A DNA stretch of 64,000 nt. Source: Oreohelix idahoensis. Lineage: Eukaryota > Mollusca > Gastropoda > Stylommatophora > Oreohelicidae. The DNA is taken from contig JAMPIV010022916.1 in the NCBI GenBank assembly GCA_024509875.1, positions 496,001 to 560,000 on the forward strand, read 5' to 3'. The position numbers and the translations under genes are program-made. Below are positions 22,111 through 37,861 of the stretch, piece by piece (within the stretch, counting starts at the first letter, position 1; the number at the start of each line of letters is the position of its first letter). The notes beneath the pieces were generated by a model. That model was not told the origin of the DNA. It ran no database searches and saw nothing but the letters and a program-made list of their open reading frames with translations.

Positions 22111-22885
22111 AACGAACGAACGAACTTTATTTTCAAAGGGTTGAGAATTGGGCACGCAGGCCCGTCTGACATTCTGCCCTTCCTTTCTCTCGTCTTTTAT
22201 ACTGATTTCATTTATTCTCACATACATTTTACCCATCAATGTAAAGTAATTCAACGTTGTAAAGATAAAATAATATCATACTCACATCCACAGTATCTAA
22301 TCATAAACATGAAATAAAATATGTTGAAAAGTACAAACATCATCATTAAACCTACATTCGATATTATATCATTTGTTCGGAAAAATAATCACCTTAGGGG
22401 GGCAGATAATCAGAACTCATAAAGTATTCGAAAAGTCTACGATTATATGAACAGGGACTGAGGTTGTTATGTTTTAGATAATGTGGAAGATAGTTCCAGA
22501 GATGAGCAGCAGAGTAAGCTAAGCTTTTCTTGAATAAGTCAAGCCTAGGCTTGGGCACTTGTATTTTGTTAAGGCGTTGACTGCGTCTTTCATTGTATTT
22601 GAACATTGGCCACAGATATGTTGGAGCATTCTGTGACAGGATTTTGTGAACAAATTTTGCTTTGTTGAACAGAAAGCGCTTTCTTAGAGGCAGTATTTTG
22701 AGATCTTTATATAGATCTACACACTGTGTTTGGCAGTTGTCAGAAACTAGACGCACTGCACGCTTTTGTAGTGAATTGAGTCTTTTAGTGTTGGACATAG
22801 AACAACCATCCCAGATTGTGGAGCAATAGTCAAGGTTTGTTTGTATGTGAGATATATAGAACAATTTTCTTGCATCTTCATCTAG
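22111..22885 (-). pseudogene. LINE family L3, ORF2 C-terminus and 3' UTR
   Basis: The minus-strand frame 22864-22394 (156 codons) reads FYISHIQTNLDYCSTIWDGC, then LNSLQKRAVRLVSDNCQTQC, then YLWPMFKYNERRSQRLNKIQ, and ends FMSSDYLPP. This is the post-RT C-terminal domain of jockey/CR1-type ORF2. The 3' UTR and the (GAAC)n end face 22111. The copy is 5'-truncated at about 22885 by an (AG)n tract and lacks the RT catalytic residues. Confidence 0.85.
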
Positions 22886-23090
22886 TAAAAAGAGAGAGAG
22901 AGAGAGAGAGAGAAGAGATTACAGAGTGTGAAGGGCAGAATGTTAAACGGGTCTGCGAGTCCAATTCTTAACCCTTTGAAAATAAAGTTCGTTCGTTCGT
23001 TTGTAATCAAATATCACCATATCTTAGTCTAGCTCGTTGTCTAATTTCTAGAACAGTATATAACCACTGTATAATGATAACGAAATTAAT
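22656..23090. repeat. Segmental duplication, copy 1
   Basis: Holds, in order, the start of the inverted L3 ORF fragment, ATCTTCATCTAGTAAAAAGA, an (AG)n tract, GAAGGGCAGAATGTTAAACG and a plus-strand L3 tail TTCGTTCGTTCGT, then the unique-looking TAATCAAATATCACCATATC and CTAGAACAGTATATAACCAC. The same order and nearly the same bases recur at 23656-24108. The flanking unique part shows this is a genomic duplication, not two LINE insertions. Confidence 0.9.
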
Positions 23091-23655
23091 TTTAAATCAA
23101 AAATAGATGATAGCGATACGGTAGTCCATATATTTGAACAAATGCATCTAGCTGAAGTTTTCATTGGAAAGAGCAATCTGTGCCAGACTTTTTTTGTGAG
23201 ACAGAGAATTTGGAGTTATCTTTCAGATAAATTTGTTTGTGAGATTAGAGAGAAAAGTCTAGATTACTCATCTGCAGAAATGGATAGTCCCGAATTCAAA
23301 TATTAAGCTTGTTCTTGTTTTATGTTTTCGGTATAATTTTTAATCATTTTGCATAAAGTAAAAATGAAGACTGGTAGAAACAGATCTTACCAAGTGACAA
23401 ATTACTGTTCGTTAAAACTTTCTTTTTTAGTCTTCAAACGCAAGTTGAAATCTATGATACAAATAAAAAAACATGCTTATGGCCAAAATTAGTAGATTTC
23501 AGTTTGTCCGTGGTTCTTTTAAGAAAAAATATAAATGATGCAATCGTATATTTTTCAAACAATAAATAAGGGGCGTCATATAAATACTTTTTTGCTCTTG
23601 TTTCATGTATTTTAATATCCCTAGTTGGAGCTTCTGTGAAAGGAGGGTTTTGTGA
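23091..23655. other. Spacer between the duplicated blocks
   Basis: AT-rich, with no second copy in the window and no protein-like frame. Confidence 0.4.
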
Positions 23656-23894
23656 ACTAAATTTAGCTTTTGTTGAACAGAAAGCGCTTTCTTAGAGGCA
23701 GTATTTTGAGATCTTTATATAGATCTACACACTGTGTTTGGCAGTTGTCAGAAACTAGACGCACTGCACGCTTTTGTAGTGAATTGAGTCTTTTAGTGTT
23801 GGACATAGAACAACCATCCCAGATTGTGGAGCAATAGTCAAGGTTTGTTTGTATGTGAGATATATAGAACAATTTTCTTGCATCTTCATCTAGT

Positions 23895-23948
<54 letters not shown>

Positions 23949-24108
23949 AGGGCAGAATGTTAAACGGGTCTGCGAGTCCAATTCTTAACCCTTTGAAAAT
24001 AAAGTTCGTTCGTTCGTTTGTAATCAAATATCACCATATCTTAGTCTAGCTCGTTGTCTAATTTCTAGAACAGTATATAACCACTGTATAATGATAACGA
24101 AATTATTA
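23656..24108. repeat. Segmental duplication, copy 2
   Basis: Near-identical to 22656-23090, with a longer (AG)n tract (23899-23944). The minus-strand frame 23872-23663 repeats FYISHIQTNLDYCSTIWDGC, then LRKRFLFNK, and stops at the duplication edge. Confidence 0.9.
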
Positions 24109-24109
24109 T

Positions 24110-24730
24110 TTAAACAAAAGCAATAGATGAAGAGATACGGTAGTATGCCAAGAACAAATGAACTATCCAAGCTGATCTTTAAGGCGGAACAGTTCCAAGG
24201 GGAACAAAAGAGGTAGACACATGATTCGTAAATGGACAGGAATTACCTTTATTTAGGCATAGACACCACAGCAAGACTTAAGTGGATGGAAACGTAATGA
24301 AGCGTTCAAAAGAGAGCATTGCCACAGCGAGCATCTAGGTTATGGGATAATGTCATGAAATGACCGTGCTCTTCATTTTATTTGTGTTCTACCTGTCTTT
24401 TTGCCTTTCTTGTGCCTTCCATTCATTATTTCTTCCTTCCTCGTATTTTCTTTCATATTGGAACGCTTGCCTCAGGTTTCGCGTTGTTATTTTTGCGTGA
24501 TCTATCCTGTGTGGAGATAATGTTAACAACCCCATCTGGAATCAGATAAATCTACCTTATCTGTGTAAAACAAACACTGGCGTGAACGTATCCCGCTTAC
24601 ACCAAGCTTGGCACCTAAACTTCTCGTATGGTTAATCGAAAGATAAACTGCGAATGAAATTTCGGTGTGGCCGAAATGTTATGCAACATTACCGCGGGTG
24701 GAGCAGTTTTGTTAGCATTTATGATAACAA
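24110..24730. other. Unassigned spacer
   Basis: No protein-like frame and no copy elsewhere in the window recognised. Confidence 0.4.
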
Positions 24731-24734
24731 ATTA

Positions 24735-28262
<3,528 letters not shown>

Positions 28263-28352
<90 letters not shown>
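28263..28352 (+). repeat. (TA)n array, right of the L2 LINE
   Basis: About 87 bp of AT dinucleotides directly after the LINE's ATGAATGAATGA tail. With 26276-26391 it brackets the LINE, as if the LINE had entered one long (TA)n tract. Confidence 0.98.
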
Positions 28353-28355
<3 letters not shown>

Positions 28356-28840
28356 CTCCTGGGTAGTGAGATCGGATGCATAGCCTTCCCGGATAAGGGC
28401 AAAAATTAGGTGGTCCCATGTGCAAGTTGTGCACGTTAAAAATCCTTCGGCAGTTGGAAATCCTAAAGAGTAGGGCATACGGCCGCTGCCAGGGCAACAT
28501 TTAAAAATTAGGAAACTTACCCATCATAAAACTATTTATAGAATGTGTGATTCCTGTATTCATACATTGGGATCCTTGCCGGTTCTAAGGAGTTCCTGCA
28601 CTGTGCTGAGATCCTCTTTGTGTGATCTAAGGGAGGAGATCGGAACTCTGTTAGAGTTTCCGTGTGCAATTAAGATGGTCCTTAAAGCAAACCAAAACTA
28701 ATTTAATTTATTGTCAACTATTTAGAAGCTGCCCCATGTAGTTCCCGGGAGGGGGGGGGGGGAGACAGGGGTCTCTGACCAGACACAGAAAGAATAGGCA
28801 TACCACTCCATCAAACATTTTGTACAAGGCAACTAATATG
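28353..28840. other. Unassigned spacer
   Basis: AGCTCCTGGGTAGTGAGATC and following text show no protein-like frame. A G-run is at 28751-28762. Confidence 0.35.
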
Positions 28841-28844
28841 AGAT

Positions 28845-29000
28845 TATGCATGAAGTTGGCAACCTCATCACATAAAATAAATTGCTACAAAAGCAACAAC
28901 TGCGAAAACATGTCAACGTTTGGTTCAAGCTGCCTGCATGGGGACCAGCCGCATTTGGTGGTTCCATGCTCCACAAGGAGCGAAAATAAAAATAAATTAA
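28845..29000 (+). repeat. SINE family S4
   Basis: CTAATATGAGATTATGCATG, AAGTTGGCAACCTCATCACA, TTGCTACAAAAGCAACAACT, AGCTGCCTGCATGGGGACCA, GGTTCCATGCTCCACAAGGA and AAAATAAATTAATG match 56625-56815 and 9110-9285. Confidence 0.7.
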
Positions 29001-29035
29001 TGAAATTTAGAAGTTGTGTTGTTTGAACTCATAGA

Positions 29036-29090
29036 CTCTGGATCATGACTGGATCATGACTGGATCATGACTGGATCATGACTGGATCCC
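29036..29090 (+). repeat. 11-bp tandem repeat, ~5 units
   Basis: CTGGATCATGA repeated five times, the last unit ending GGATCCCG. It is a small local expansion in otherwise plain sequence. Confidence 0.9.
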
Positions 29091-29339
29091 GTATGCAGAT
29101 TAATTGCAGGATGAACAATACTCTTCCCTAGCTTACAGATAAGAATAATCAGGAAAGTGGAATTATCCTGAATAAAATTTAAAACAAGGAAACTCACAAA
29201 ATGCCGCCGAACTCAATGATATTCATACATCAATAAGCTTCGGATAGATTTAGATAATGCAAAGAAGAATCAATATGTTCAGCTGCTATAGAATATGTGC
29301 AAACAGCTAATAGGGCTTCGCGCTCAGATTCAAAAAGAA

Positions 29340-29405
29340 AAAAATAAAAAAATAAGCGGGAAGCTGGGGGGGGGGGAGGGATGTGGGGGGGGGGGGGGGG
29401 ATAAA
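29340..29405 (+). repeat. Purine-rich A/G homopolymer tract
   Basis: AAAATAAAAAAATAAGCGGG followed by interrupted G-runs of 9 to 12 bases. Low complexity only. Confidence 0.8.
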
Positions 29406-29734
29406 ATTATTTTATCCTTGATGAGAATTAATGGCCTGGACGGAGAGCTCCCATTGTAGCGCGATGACATTTTTTAAATAATTCATAACCGTTGCTTGAT
29501 TAGATTCTAAGAGTTGTGTCAAGAATAACGCAAATTGTGCTTTTTCCCGGGATGAAAATGTAACGAAAGAGGCGAGGCTTTATGAAGAAACATTTGTTTT
29601 GTTCTCGGAGGAAGGTGATGCAAAGGGAGGAATCATCTTGGGGAATGGGATTAAGTGCGTGGTAAAAAGTTGTATCTGAAATTGTCGTATATGGCGGCTA
29701 ACTCGGTTCCTGGAGACGGGATCGGCTTTAGTAA

Positions 29735-30115
29735 TTGCTGGGACATTTCTTCATCATTTTCACCTCTGCATCTCTTACCCTGGGGATGCCAGGACAAGGA
29801 CTGCTTTGTAATGATATCTATAGGTTTCCACAGTGTGTGTCCTATCCATCGCCATCGTCTTCTTCTCATCTCTTATTCCACTGGAACTTGTCTAGTCCTG
29901 GTAATCAGTTTCACGTTGGTAACCTTGTCATACCATTTTAATCCTTCTATTCTACGCAGGTACTCATTTATGAAAGTCTGTACTTTTAGGTTGTTGTTTT
30001 TGTTGTTCTCCATGTTTCATAGCCATACAATAGAACTGATTTGACATGTGAATTGAAAATTCTTATTTTTGAGTTGGGCATGATTCCTCTTGATCTCCGT
30101 ACATTTCCCATTGCA
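29735..30115 (-). pseudogene. LINE L2 RT C-terminal relic
   Basis: Read on minus from 30112: GNVRRSRGIMPNSKIRIFNS, then VKSVLLYGYETWRTTKTTT, then (other frame) YLRRIEGLKWYDKVTN, then MRRRRWRWIGHTLWKPIDII, then TKQSLSWHPQGKR. The break inside GKR and the ending mean only the C-terminal third is left. It is an independent witness that L2 normally carries A-rich codons (Lys, Thr, Asn, Arg) where the 27.3-28.0 kb copy has Gly and Ala. Confidence 0.8.
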
Positions 30116-30339
30116 ATACAATATATTGCGCGGAATAAAAGCAGATGACCCTTTACCATTAATAAGTAAGTATCACAGTTTCCACACAATAATACATATA
30201 TATTTGTATTTAATACTCTAGCTTCAAATATTCTCAATCCCTAAGACGTTAATCCGCTCACATACTTCACATGTACATGTCCCACATTAACAATTATCAG
30301 TACAATGACAAATGTACGGTAGCTTAATTCGTTCGTTTC

Positions 30340-30482
30340 CACACTCACTTACCTACATTCCTACCTATTTACCTGCATTCCTACCTACATATCTACTTAC
30401 CTACCTACTCACTTACCTACCTATCTACCAACCTATCTATCTACCTACCTGCCTACCTTTCCTACCTACCTACCTGCCCGCT
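30340..30482 (+). repeat. Degenerate (CTAC)n tract
   Basis: CTTACCTACCTACTCACTTA and similar, with units of CCTA/CTAC/CTAT over about 140 bp. Confidence 0.9.
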
Positions 30483-31195
30483 GCAATGCTCGCTGGAATA
30501 AACAAGCATCGAATGGCATTGCTACTTCTACAACACTGCAGTCTTGCTCTGTTGACTGATTTATAGTTAAATTGTTTTGTTGAGAACCCAGCATTGCACA
30601 CTAAGCTTAGAGAAGTCACTTGGGTCCCAAACGTACCTCTTTGGCTTTGACCAGGTTGACTGCATGCAAAAGGATCTCACTGTGGACCCAGTGTAGGACA
30701 GGGGGAGCTGAAATGTGGCTCTGTGCAGGACGTAACAATTCCTTAGGAAAGCCCGGAACCAGACATAGTATTTTAGCGCTGCATAGTTATGAAGCCCCTT
30801 GGATGGCGGGGAATGCACAGTATGGCATGCGCTTCTTACTCCTAGCTTGGTACCAGATGTTATGATCCGTTAAATGCAAGCCAAGCTGGATAAACTGGAG
30901 CTCTTGACTTCAACTCAACAAGTTTCGGAATGGCAGAAAAGCCACAGGAAAAGCCTAGATCTACAGTGTAGATAAAACCAAGGAGTCTTTAAACTTTGCA
31001 TTGGCTACAAAAGAGCGAGAAGCTCAGCAGCTCTAGTTAAACAACAACAACAACAAAGTTAAGTCGAGTTTTTACTGCGCCATATTTAAATGAATTGTTA
31101 CTAAAGCCGAACAGAGATGGTTTAAATATGATTTCTGCATTTATTGTGATTTTAGCAAAAACAATGTATAAATCTAACTTGGCGAAGAACTGTGG
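30483..31195. other. Unassigned spacer
   Basis: No convincing reading frame or repeat family. ACAACAACAACAACAAAG at about 31042 is a short (CAA)n. Confidence 0.35.
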
Positions 31196-31366
31196 AGGCC
31201 GATATACGAAGCGTTAGAGAGTTACGGGGACTGCACGAAGGATGGCCCCCGACCCAGCAAAGTGGAGAGAGTTAGTTGCTGCCTAACAAATTGCCGCTAG
31301 GCGTGATGGCCAATGATGGCTGGCTGATAGCCATTCGGCAGTTAAGGATCCAAGAAGAAGTTTAAT
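31196..31366 (+). repeat. SINE-like repeat S6 with (GAA)n end
   Basis: GGCCGATATACGAAGCGTTA, then GGATGGCCCCCGACCC, then CCGCTAGGCGTGATGGCCAA, then GGATCCAAGAAGAAG. The GCTAGGCGTGATGG block and the AAGAAGAAG end recur on the minus strand at 32863-33070. Confidence 0.5.
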
Positions 31367-31580
31367 CTCTGTGATTGTCACGGATTGCTTTCCCTGCTTT
31401 ACAGTAGTGGTTCAACAGTGACCAAAACTCAAGAGTATTTAATATTGGCTTCCAAGGTATCTACATGCGCGCAAGATTACTCTTGGCAGAGATGTAGATA
31501 GAAGATTAATGACACTTCTACCTTAAGGGAGAATTCACATGATATTTCAAGAAGTCACGAACAATGTTGCATTGGGCTGA
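31367..31580 (-). repeat. Dispersed repeat E
   Basis: On minus: ATCTTCTATCTACATCTCTG, then CCAAGAGTAATCTTGCGCGC, then GCAATCCGTGACAATCACAG. Same order as 6640-6765 on plus. Confidence 0.6.
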
Positions 31581-31679
31581 ACAATTTGTGACCGCTTGGC
31601 CTTTCACGCTAGCATTATCCCTCCTACTTCCACGCTAAGCATTTATATGTGCTATAATATGCTACATGTAAGAATGACA

Positions 31680-32390
31680 GACCTTAAAAGCAAATAAGAC
31701 GTTTTTACACAAAACGCAGTATTCATTCAAAGTTCAGTTGGCAGTTACTGCTCTGACAGGGCAAACGTAGGTCAGTCCCAGATAATAATGAATGGGTTTT
31801 ATAAGCTCGAAAGTGGGAAATGAATGTTTGTGTGATCTGGTTTGTTTTTATCCAATTGTTAAGTTGGAAAAGATCACACATGTGAAAAAAAGTCGAAATA
31901 ACAGAATGTCGTGTGCAAAAAGGTCGAAAAGCTGAGGAAAGGAGTGCAAATGTAGATTATTGTACCGTGTGAAAAAAGGACGGGTCGTGTGAAAAAAGGC
32001 GGGAAAAAAAGAAGAAATAGTATAAATAGAAGAGTTGTGGGCGATAGGCAGAGATTTCAGGATTTATGATTCTAATGAAACCATAACTTTAGACTAGAGG
32101 ATTTTTACAGATAGCGTTAGGTGAACTTCGTCTTTGAGGATACCAAGACAAGTTTTTGAGTAGACAAATCAGTATATTATTCTATTTGGATATACATATA
32201 TTATTCTATTTGGATATACATATATTATTCAGTTGGATTACATATTTTTTTCATCTTGGATAACCAATCATCATTGTGAAATTTACAGTGTTTGTCTAAT
32301 GACATCAATAAACTCTAATTGAATTTTTCTACATTGCTGTTTGTGGAACTTTACAGTGATTTCTTTTGGATATACGTTGTTATGCTGAAA
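31680..32390 (+). repeat. Possible solo LTR (pol II-like signals)
   Basis: A TATA-like AGTATAAATAGAAG at about 32017 is followed roughly 290 bp later by CATCAATAAACTCTAA (AATAAA at about 32309). Upstream, GTGTGAAAAAAGG-type motifs repeat three or four times (31878-32000). Three imperfect copies of TATTATTCTATTTGGATATA lie at 32172-32240. The spacing of TATA and polyadenylation signals suits an LTR R region. I could not fix TG...CA ends or a TSD. Confidence 0.3.
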
Positions 32391-32721
32391 CTGTTTTGCG
32401 TATCACCAAACTTAAAGGGAAGAACATTCCTGGGTTGAAAAAAAATAACAAAAGGTCAAGTATCACCATCTCTGGCGGAAGTCCAGTTAGCACTTGAACC
32501 ACCACAACATATGAAGTATTAACTCTGACTAAATAAAATCAATATAACTACTAGTGCCGTATAAACATACACGGCCACAAATTGTTAACGCATTATATCT
32601 GGTCCGTCGCCTTTTGTGAAGGATTTAAGCAATGGTTTAGCCCGTTCAAGCCCCCAGTTTGTGTAATCCAACGAAATGCCTCTTATAAGTAATAGCTCTG
32701 TTTAGAGGTAAATATATGTCT

Positions 32722-33914
<1,193 letters not shown>

Positions 33915-34012
33915 ACAATCACCAGCGCTTGCTGTAGTGGTTCATGAATATGCTCTTTTCATATGTTGAGGTTGCCAGCCTCATATATAACCACTTAGCA
34001 AGAAACCTGTAA
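33915..34012 (-). repeat. SINE family S4/D-related fragment
   Basis: CACCAGCGCTTGCTGTAGTG, then GTTCATGAATATGC, then ATGTTGAGGTTGCCAGCCTC is the reverse complement of the block at 14465-14535 and 25370-25440. Confidence 0.6.
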
Positions 34013-34129
34013 AATTTACATTAGTAAATAAAGTGTTTACACTTACCCCAAAATTTTGGGAATATACAATCTCCTTGCATAGATTTAGACTGGACACAGC
34101 TCTGTATTAGATGCTTCGAAATCACTTAG

Positions 34130-34311
34130 GTCTGGAAATTAGAGTTAATTCTTCTTACGGCGGGTGTTCTGCGAAATCACTGGCCTGGGAAAACTTTTGT
34201 TTAATTCCTCTATGACTTGGTCTGGGAAATTAGAGTCAATTCCTCTGACGGCGGGTGTTCTGCGAAATCACTGGGCCTGGGAAAACGTTCGTTTAATTCC
34301 TCTATGACTTG
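34130..34311 (+). repeat. Tandem duplication of a ~91-bp segment
   Basis: GTCTGGAAATTAGAGTTAAT, then ACGGCGGGTGTTCTGCGAAA, then TTTAATTCCTCTATGACTTG occurs twice in a row (34130-34219 and 34220-34311), with a handful of substitutions. Confidence 0.9.
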
Positions 34312-35058
34312 TGATCAAATTCCTAAGTTTCCACTCTTGTATTAAAAATGCGGGTTTCCTTGTAAATTCCTAAGTTGCCCAATACTCGATCTGTTACTTA
34401 TAGTTATGGAATTTCTAAGTCCAGTGTCTCCTTTTTCTTTCTGGCTTTTAGGAGTCGCTAGTCTGACGTTTGCGCTGCAGTGTGTGTACTGACTTTGATT
34501 TCACTACATTGTATCTCACAATCCTCAGTTCAAATTCCAGCTGTGTTTCCGCCTAATTTTCCAATGATACATTGTATTTTTCGGCCTCTCAAATCAACCA
34601 ATCCAATCGAATCCCGTTCGGCACTACGTGGGTAGGGGTGCTTCAAATTTAAAAAATACCCTCACGTGTTTCAAAATATTAAATTTAATATCCACGCGTG
34701 ACCTCTTCATATCGTTGCATCAGACATCTTGTGCACAACTCATAATCACCATCTGTGAACTCATTTGATGTCCAGATGCTACCTATCGCCAATATTGTCT
34801 CTCCAGACAGATTATCGTGATAATCACACACAGGGATGGACCCGTGAAACGATAAACGCATCTACCACCTATGTAATCTGCCCACCTCAGACGGCTATCT
34901 CAGACAGACAATATTGGCTTCTATAGATGTTGATCGGGCGAGGCCGTCTTTTCATGATAAGAATCTCGCTCGCTGACCGGTGAAAATGATTGGGTATTGT
35001 TACGATAGTACCCCAGTTCACCTGGCGGAACGTAAATAAGTATGGAGAGTGGTAAACA
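34312..35058. other. Unassigned spacer
   Basis: No protein-like frame or repeat match seen. Confidence 0.35.
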
Positions 35059-35059
35059 A

Positions 35060-35145
35060 GACAAAGACAGTCCCAAAGCAAATAGTTCCATAGGGGAGTG
35101 GAGTGTTAGAGACTTTCCCCTACTATACTCAGCATAGAGAGTAAA
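35060..35145 (-). repeat. SINE family S1, 3' fragment
   Basis: GTCCCAAAGCAAATAGTTCC, then GGAGTGTTAGAGACTTTCCC, then ACTCAGCATAGAGAGT matches the reverse of the S1 3' half. Confidence 0.6.
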
Positions 35146-35399
35146 ATAATGGTGCATAAAATATGCCACATAATAATAACAGGGGAGAGAAAAATAAGAA
35201 AATATCACTCGCACGGGAATGTAATGCAATCCTGCCGGAGTGGACTTGGTACCAACCGTATCGTCACAGTCATGTCTCGTTGATACAATCTTTGGAATTT
35301 GGTGCGTCCTCATAATATAGGTGACACGGTTTCATGCGAGTGATTACAAATTTTGCAGCTTTTTGTGTAAGATTAGGGATAACAGAAAAAAAGCTGTCA

Positions 35400-35680
35400 C
35401 TTTCATGCAACTGTAATCTAGACCATACCGGCACCATGAACAAAACCATGCATGAAGTAGGAAGTCGAAACCAAAGTGCAGTGGGTCCAATTCCTAGGGC
35501 AGATGGGACAAAGGTACAGGAGGTTGTCACTTGGGAGTCATGACCCAAGTGTGCAAGCTTCCCTTAGTGTGTCAGTAGATAAAAGAGACGAAACACTTGT
35601 CCTCCGGGGACGCTTCTGATGATCAGATATTCTCCTGTTTTAACGCTCTATATAGTTTTCCTATCATTAGACCACACAGC
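35400..35680. repeat. Dispersed repeat H
   Basis: GTGGGTCCAATTCCTAGGGC, GGTTGTCACTTGGGAGTCAT, GACCCAAGTGTGCAAGCTTC, GACGAAACACTTGTCCTCCG and TTCTGATGATCAGATATTCT match 58985-59175 in the same order. A SINE-like short repeat; ends uncertain. Confidence 0.6.
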
Positions 35681-35684
35681 AAAT

Positions 35685-36278
35685 GACTGTATGTTACAAC
35701 TTAATTTCACATTTGTGACGATTTACGTCTCACTTCTGTTAAAATTTGATTTATCACATTTTAATAAATAAAGACAAAAAGTGTTGGGGACTACTTTTAT
35801 TTTTACCAAATGCGCTAAAAAGACCACTTACCTCCCTGTGCACACACGCTACGAAAGTAAGTCGATGAAGCTGGCGTATGAGAGCTATAGCACGTTTCAC
35901 TAGCTTTGCCCAACTTCAAAATGCTATATCTCAGCGAATATATAACGCATATAAGTGAAATTTTGTGTGTGAATTTGAAATGGTATAGACCCTATGAATT
36001 AAATTTTCATTAAAATGCGGCCATTGGTTTCAATTTTCGTTTCTTTGCGATATAATATCAAAATCCTACTTGCCAATACACATCACACACACACATATTG
36101 AAATGTCTACAGTAAATTATACGACCCCATTTGCACATGATTGGTTTATCAAACAATTGGCACGATTTTAGCTTGAAAGTGCACTTCTTGAACATAAAAC
36201 AGTTTATATCCGGTGTTACGCACACATTGTCAATCAGTGGCGTGTCTACAAAAAGTATTGTGTGGTTAAGTAGGAAAA
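35685..36278. other. AT-rich stretch upstream of a DDE transposase gene
   Basis: Probably contains the left end of the transposon, but I could not match any inverted repeat to 37490-37860. (CA)7 lies at about 36087. Confidence 0.3.
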
Positions 36279-37484
36279 ATGAGTCTGCGAGAACATTTTA
36301 TGACATTACAGCAAATCACAAATAGGATTTTTAAGTATTTCTGCAATGAAGCTACTCGAGCAAAACTATATCATTCTATTTCAAACACACAAAAGAGGAC
36401 TATTCATGCCTTGGGGATAAGCAAACGATCATTGCACCGGTGGATAGCGACATCTGAAATTTCTAATTCCAGGGTTTTACACACGAAAATTAGGCCAAGA
36501 GCGGTGGATAATTTTGACAGAGAATTGATCCGCAGAGATATTTGCAATATGTTTCACAATAATGAGGCAGTGACTTTAAGGAAATTGTAAATTTGGTTAA
36601 GAAGGAATAATGACATTGATATTTCCAAATCTACGCTATGGAGGACTATTAGGAGTTTGGGATTCACTTTTAGAAAATATGTTGGTGGTAGAAACCTTAT
36701 TTGTGAGAAGCCTCATATAGTTGCAATGAGAAGCAAATATTTACGCGAGGTCAGAGAAATGAGAAGAGATTGTTATGATTTTGTGTATTTAGATGAAACT
36801 TGGATCAATGCGCACCACAGTAATGAACGAGAATGGCAATCATCTGATGGGACAACTAAGAGACTAGTACCAAGCAGCAAAGGACAGCGCCTAATAATTG
36901 CACATTCAGGAAGCAGCCATCATGGGATTCTAAATAATACTGAACTCATATTTGTTGCAAAATCCACAGATAATAGGGATTGTCATACAGAGATGAATGG
37001 CAAGATATTTCAAGATTGGATTGTGAATCATGTACTTCCTTCATTGGATAGACCGTCGTGTTTGATAATGGACAATGCTTCCTATCACAACGTTGTGGCA
37101 CCAGAAGATAAAGTTCCTAATTCATCAAGTACTAAAGATGTAATAAAGATTTGGCTGACCAAAAACAACATTCCATTCAACGAAATGTCCCTCAAGCCTA
37201 AATTACTTGGAATTGTAAAAAATACACAGCATACAAAGATATTTCACATAGACAAGGCAATCCATGAACATGGTCACAGATGTTTAAGATTGCCTCCTTA
37301 CCATTCTCACTTAAACCCAATAGAATTAGTCTCGGCTAAAATTAAGGAACAGGTAGCAACAGAAAATAGAACGTTCAAATTAAAAGATGTTGAAATACTT
37401 ACAAAAGCCGCCATCTCCAATATAGCCAGGGATTATTGGAAGAAATGTGAGAACCATGTGTTACAAGAGGAAGAGGAATATTAG
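36279..37484 (+). pseudogene. Tc1/mariner-IS630-related DDE transposase (about DD83E), one in-frame stop
   Basis: One frame of about 400 codons runs from ATG 36279 to TAG 37482, broken only by TAA at 36588-36590. The N-terminal part has a helix-turn-helix-like run (RTIHALGISKRSLHRWIATS), then STLWRTIRSLGFTFRKY. The catalytic core shows VYLDETWINAHH (first D), LIMDNASYHNVV (second D) and LPPYHSHLNPIELVSAKIKE (E), with SKGQRLIIAHSG between the first two. By hand count, 83 residues separate the second D and the E, far more than the 34 of classical Tc1. This resembles the long-spacer DD82E-like group I recall in this superfamily. All three catalytic residues are present. The single stop and the lack of visible terminal repeats make activity uncertain. 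Confidence 0.8.
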
Positions 37485-37860
37485 ACGAATGATGGTTTGT
37501 CCTTCATTCAGCCGAGATTGATTACACTAGTCAACAAATTTTCAAAAGTTATTTGAACCAGAAATTAAATGTACCATTTCTTATTGATTTTGACATGCTG
37601 ATTTCAAATATCATAATGAAATTCACAAATTGGCTCTGGTTTTTTTTTTAAATGATGAATTTACATTACAGTAATACAAATAATGTATGCTTATTTAATT
37701 CTCTGGGGTGAACAGCTAGTCTTTCTACTTTAGCATTATAAAAATTGTGGTTACATACTCAATTAATTGATATTTCAACATAAAATGATAGAAAAAATAA
37801 AAACATTATTTAAAGTTCACATATCATGTTTTAAAAAGGCACATTTGAACCCATTCCGTC
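37485..37860. other. Convergent intergenic stretch
   Basis: AT-rich sequence between the stop codons of the DDE transposase (+) and the cysteine-rich gene (-). No ORF. AAAAATAAAAACATT at about 37792 offers AATAAA-type signals for the plus strand. Confidence 0.4.
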
Positions 37861-37861
37861 A

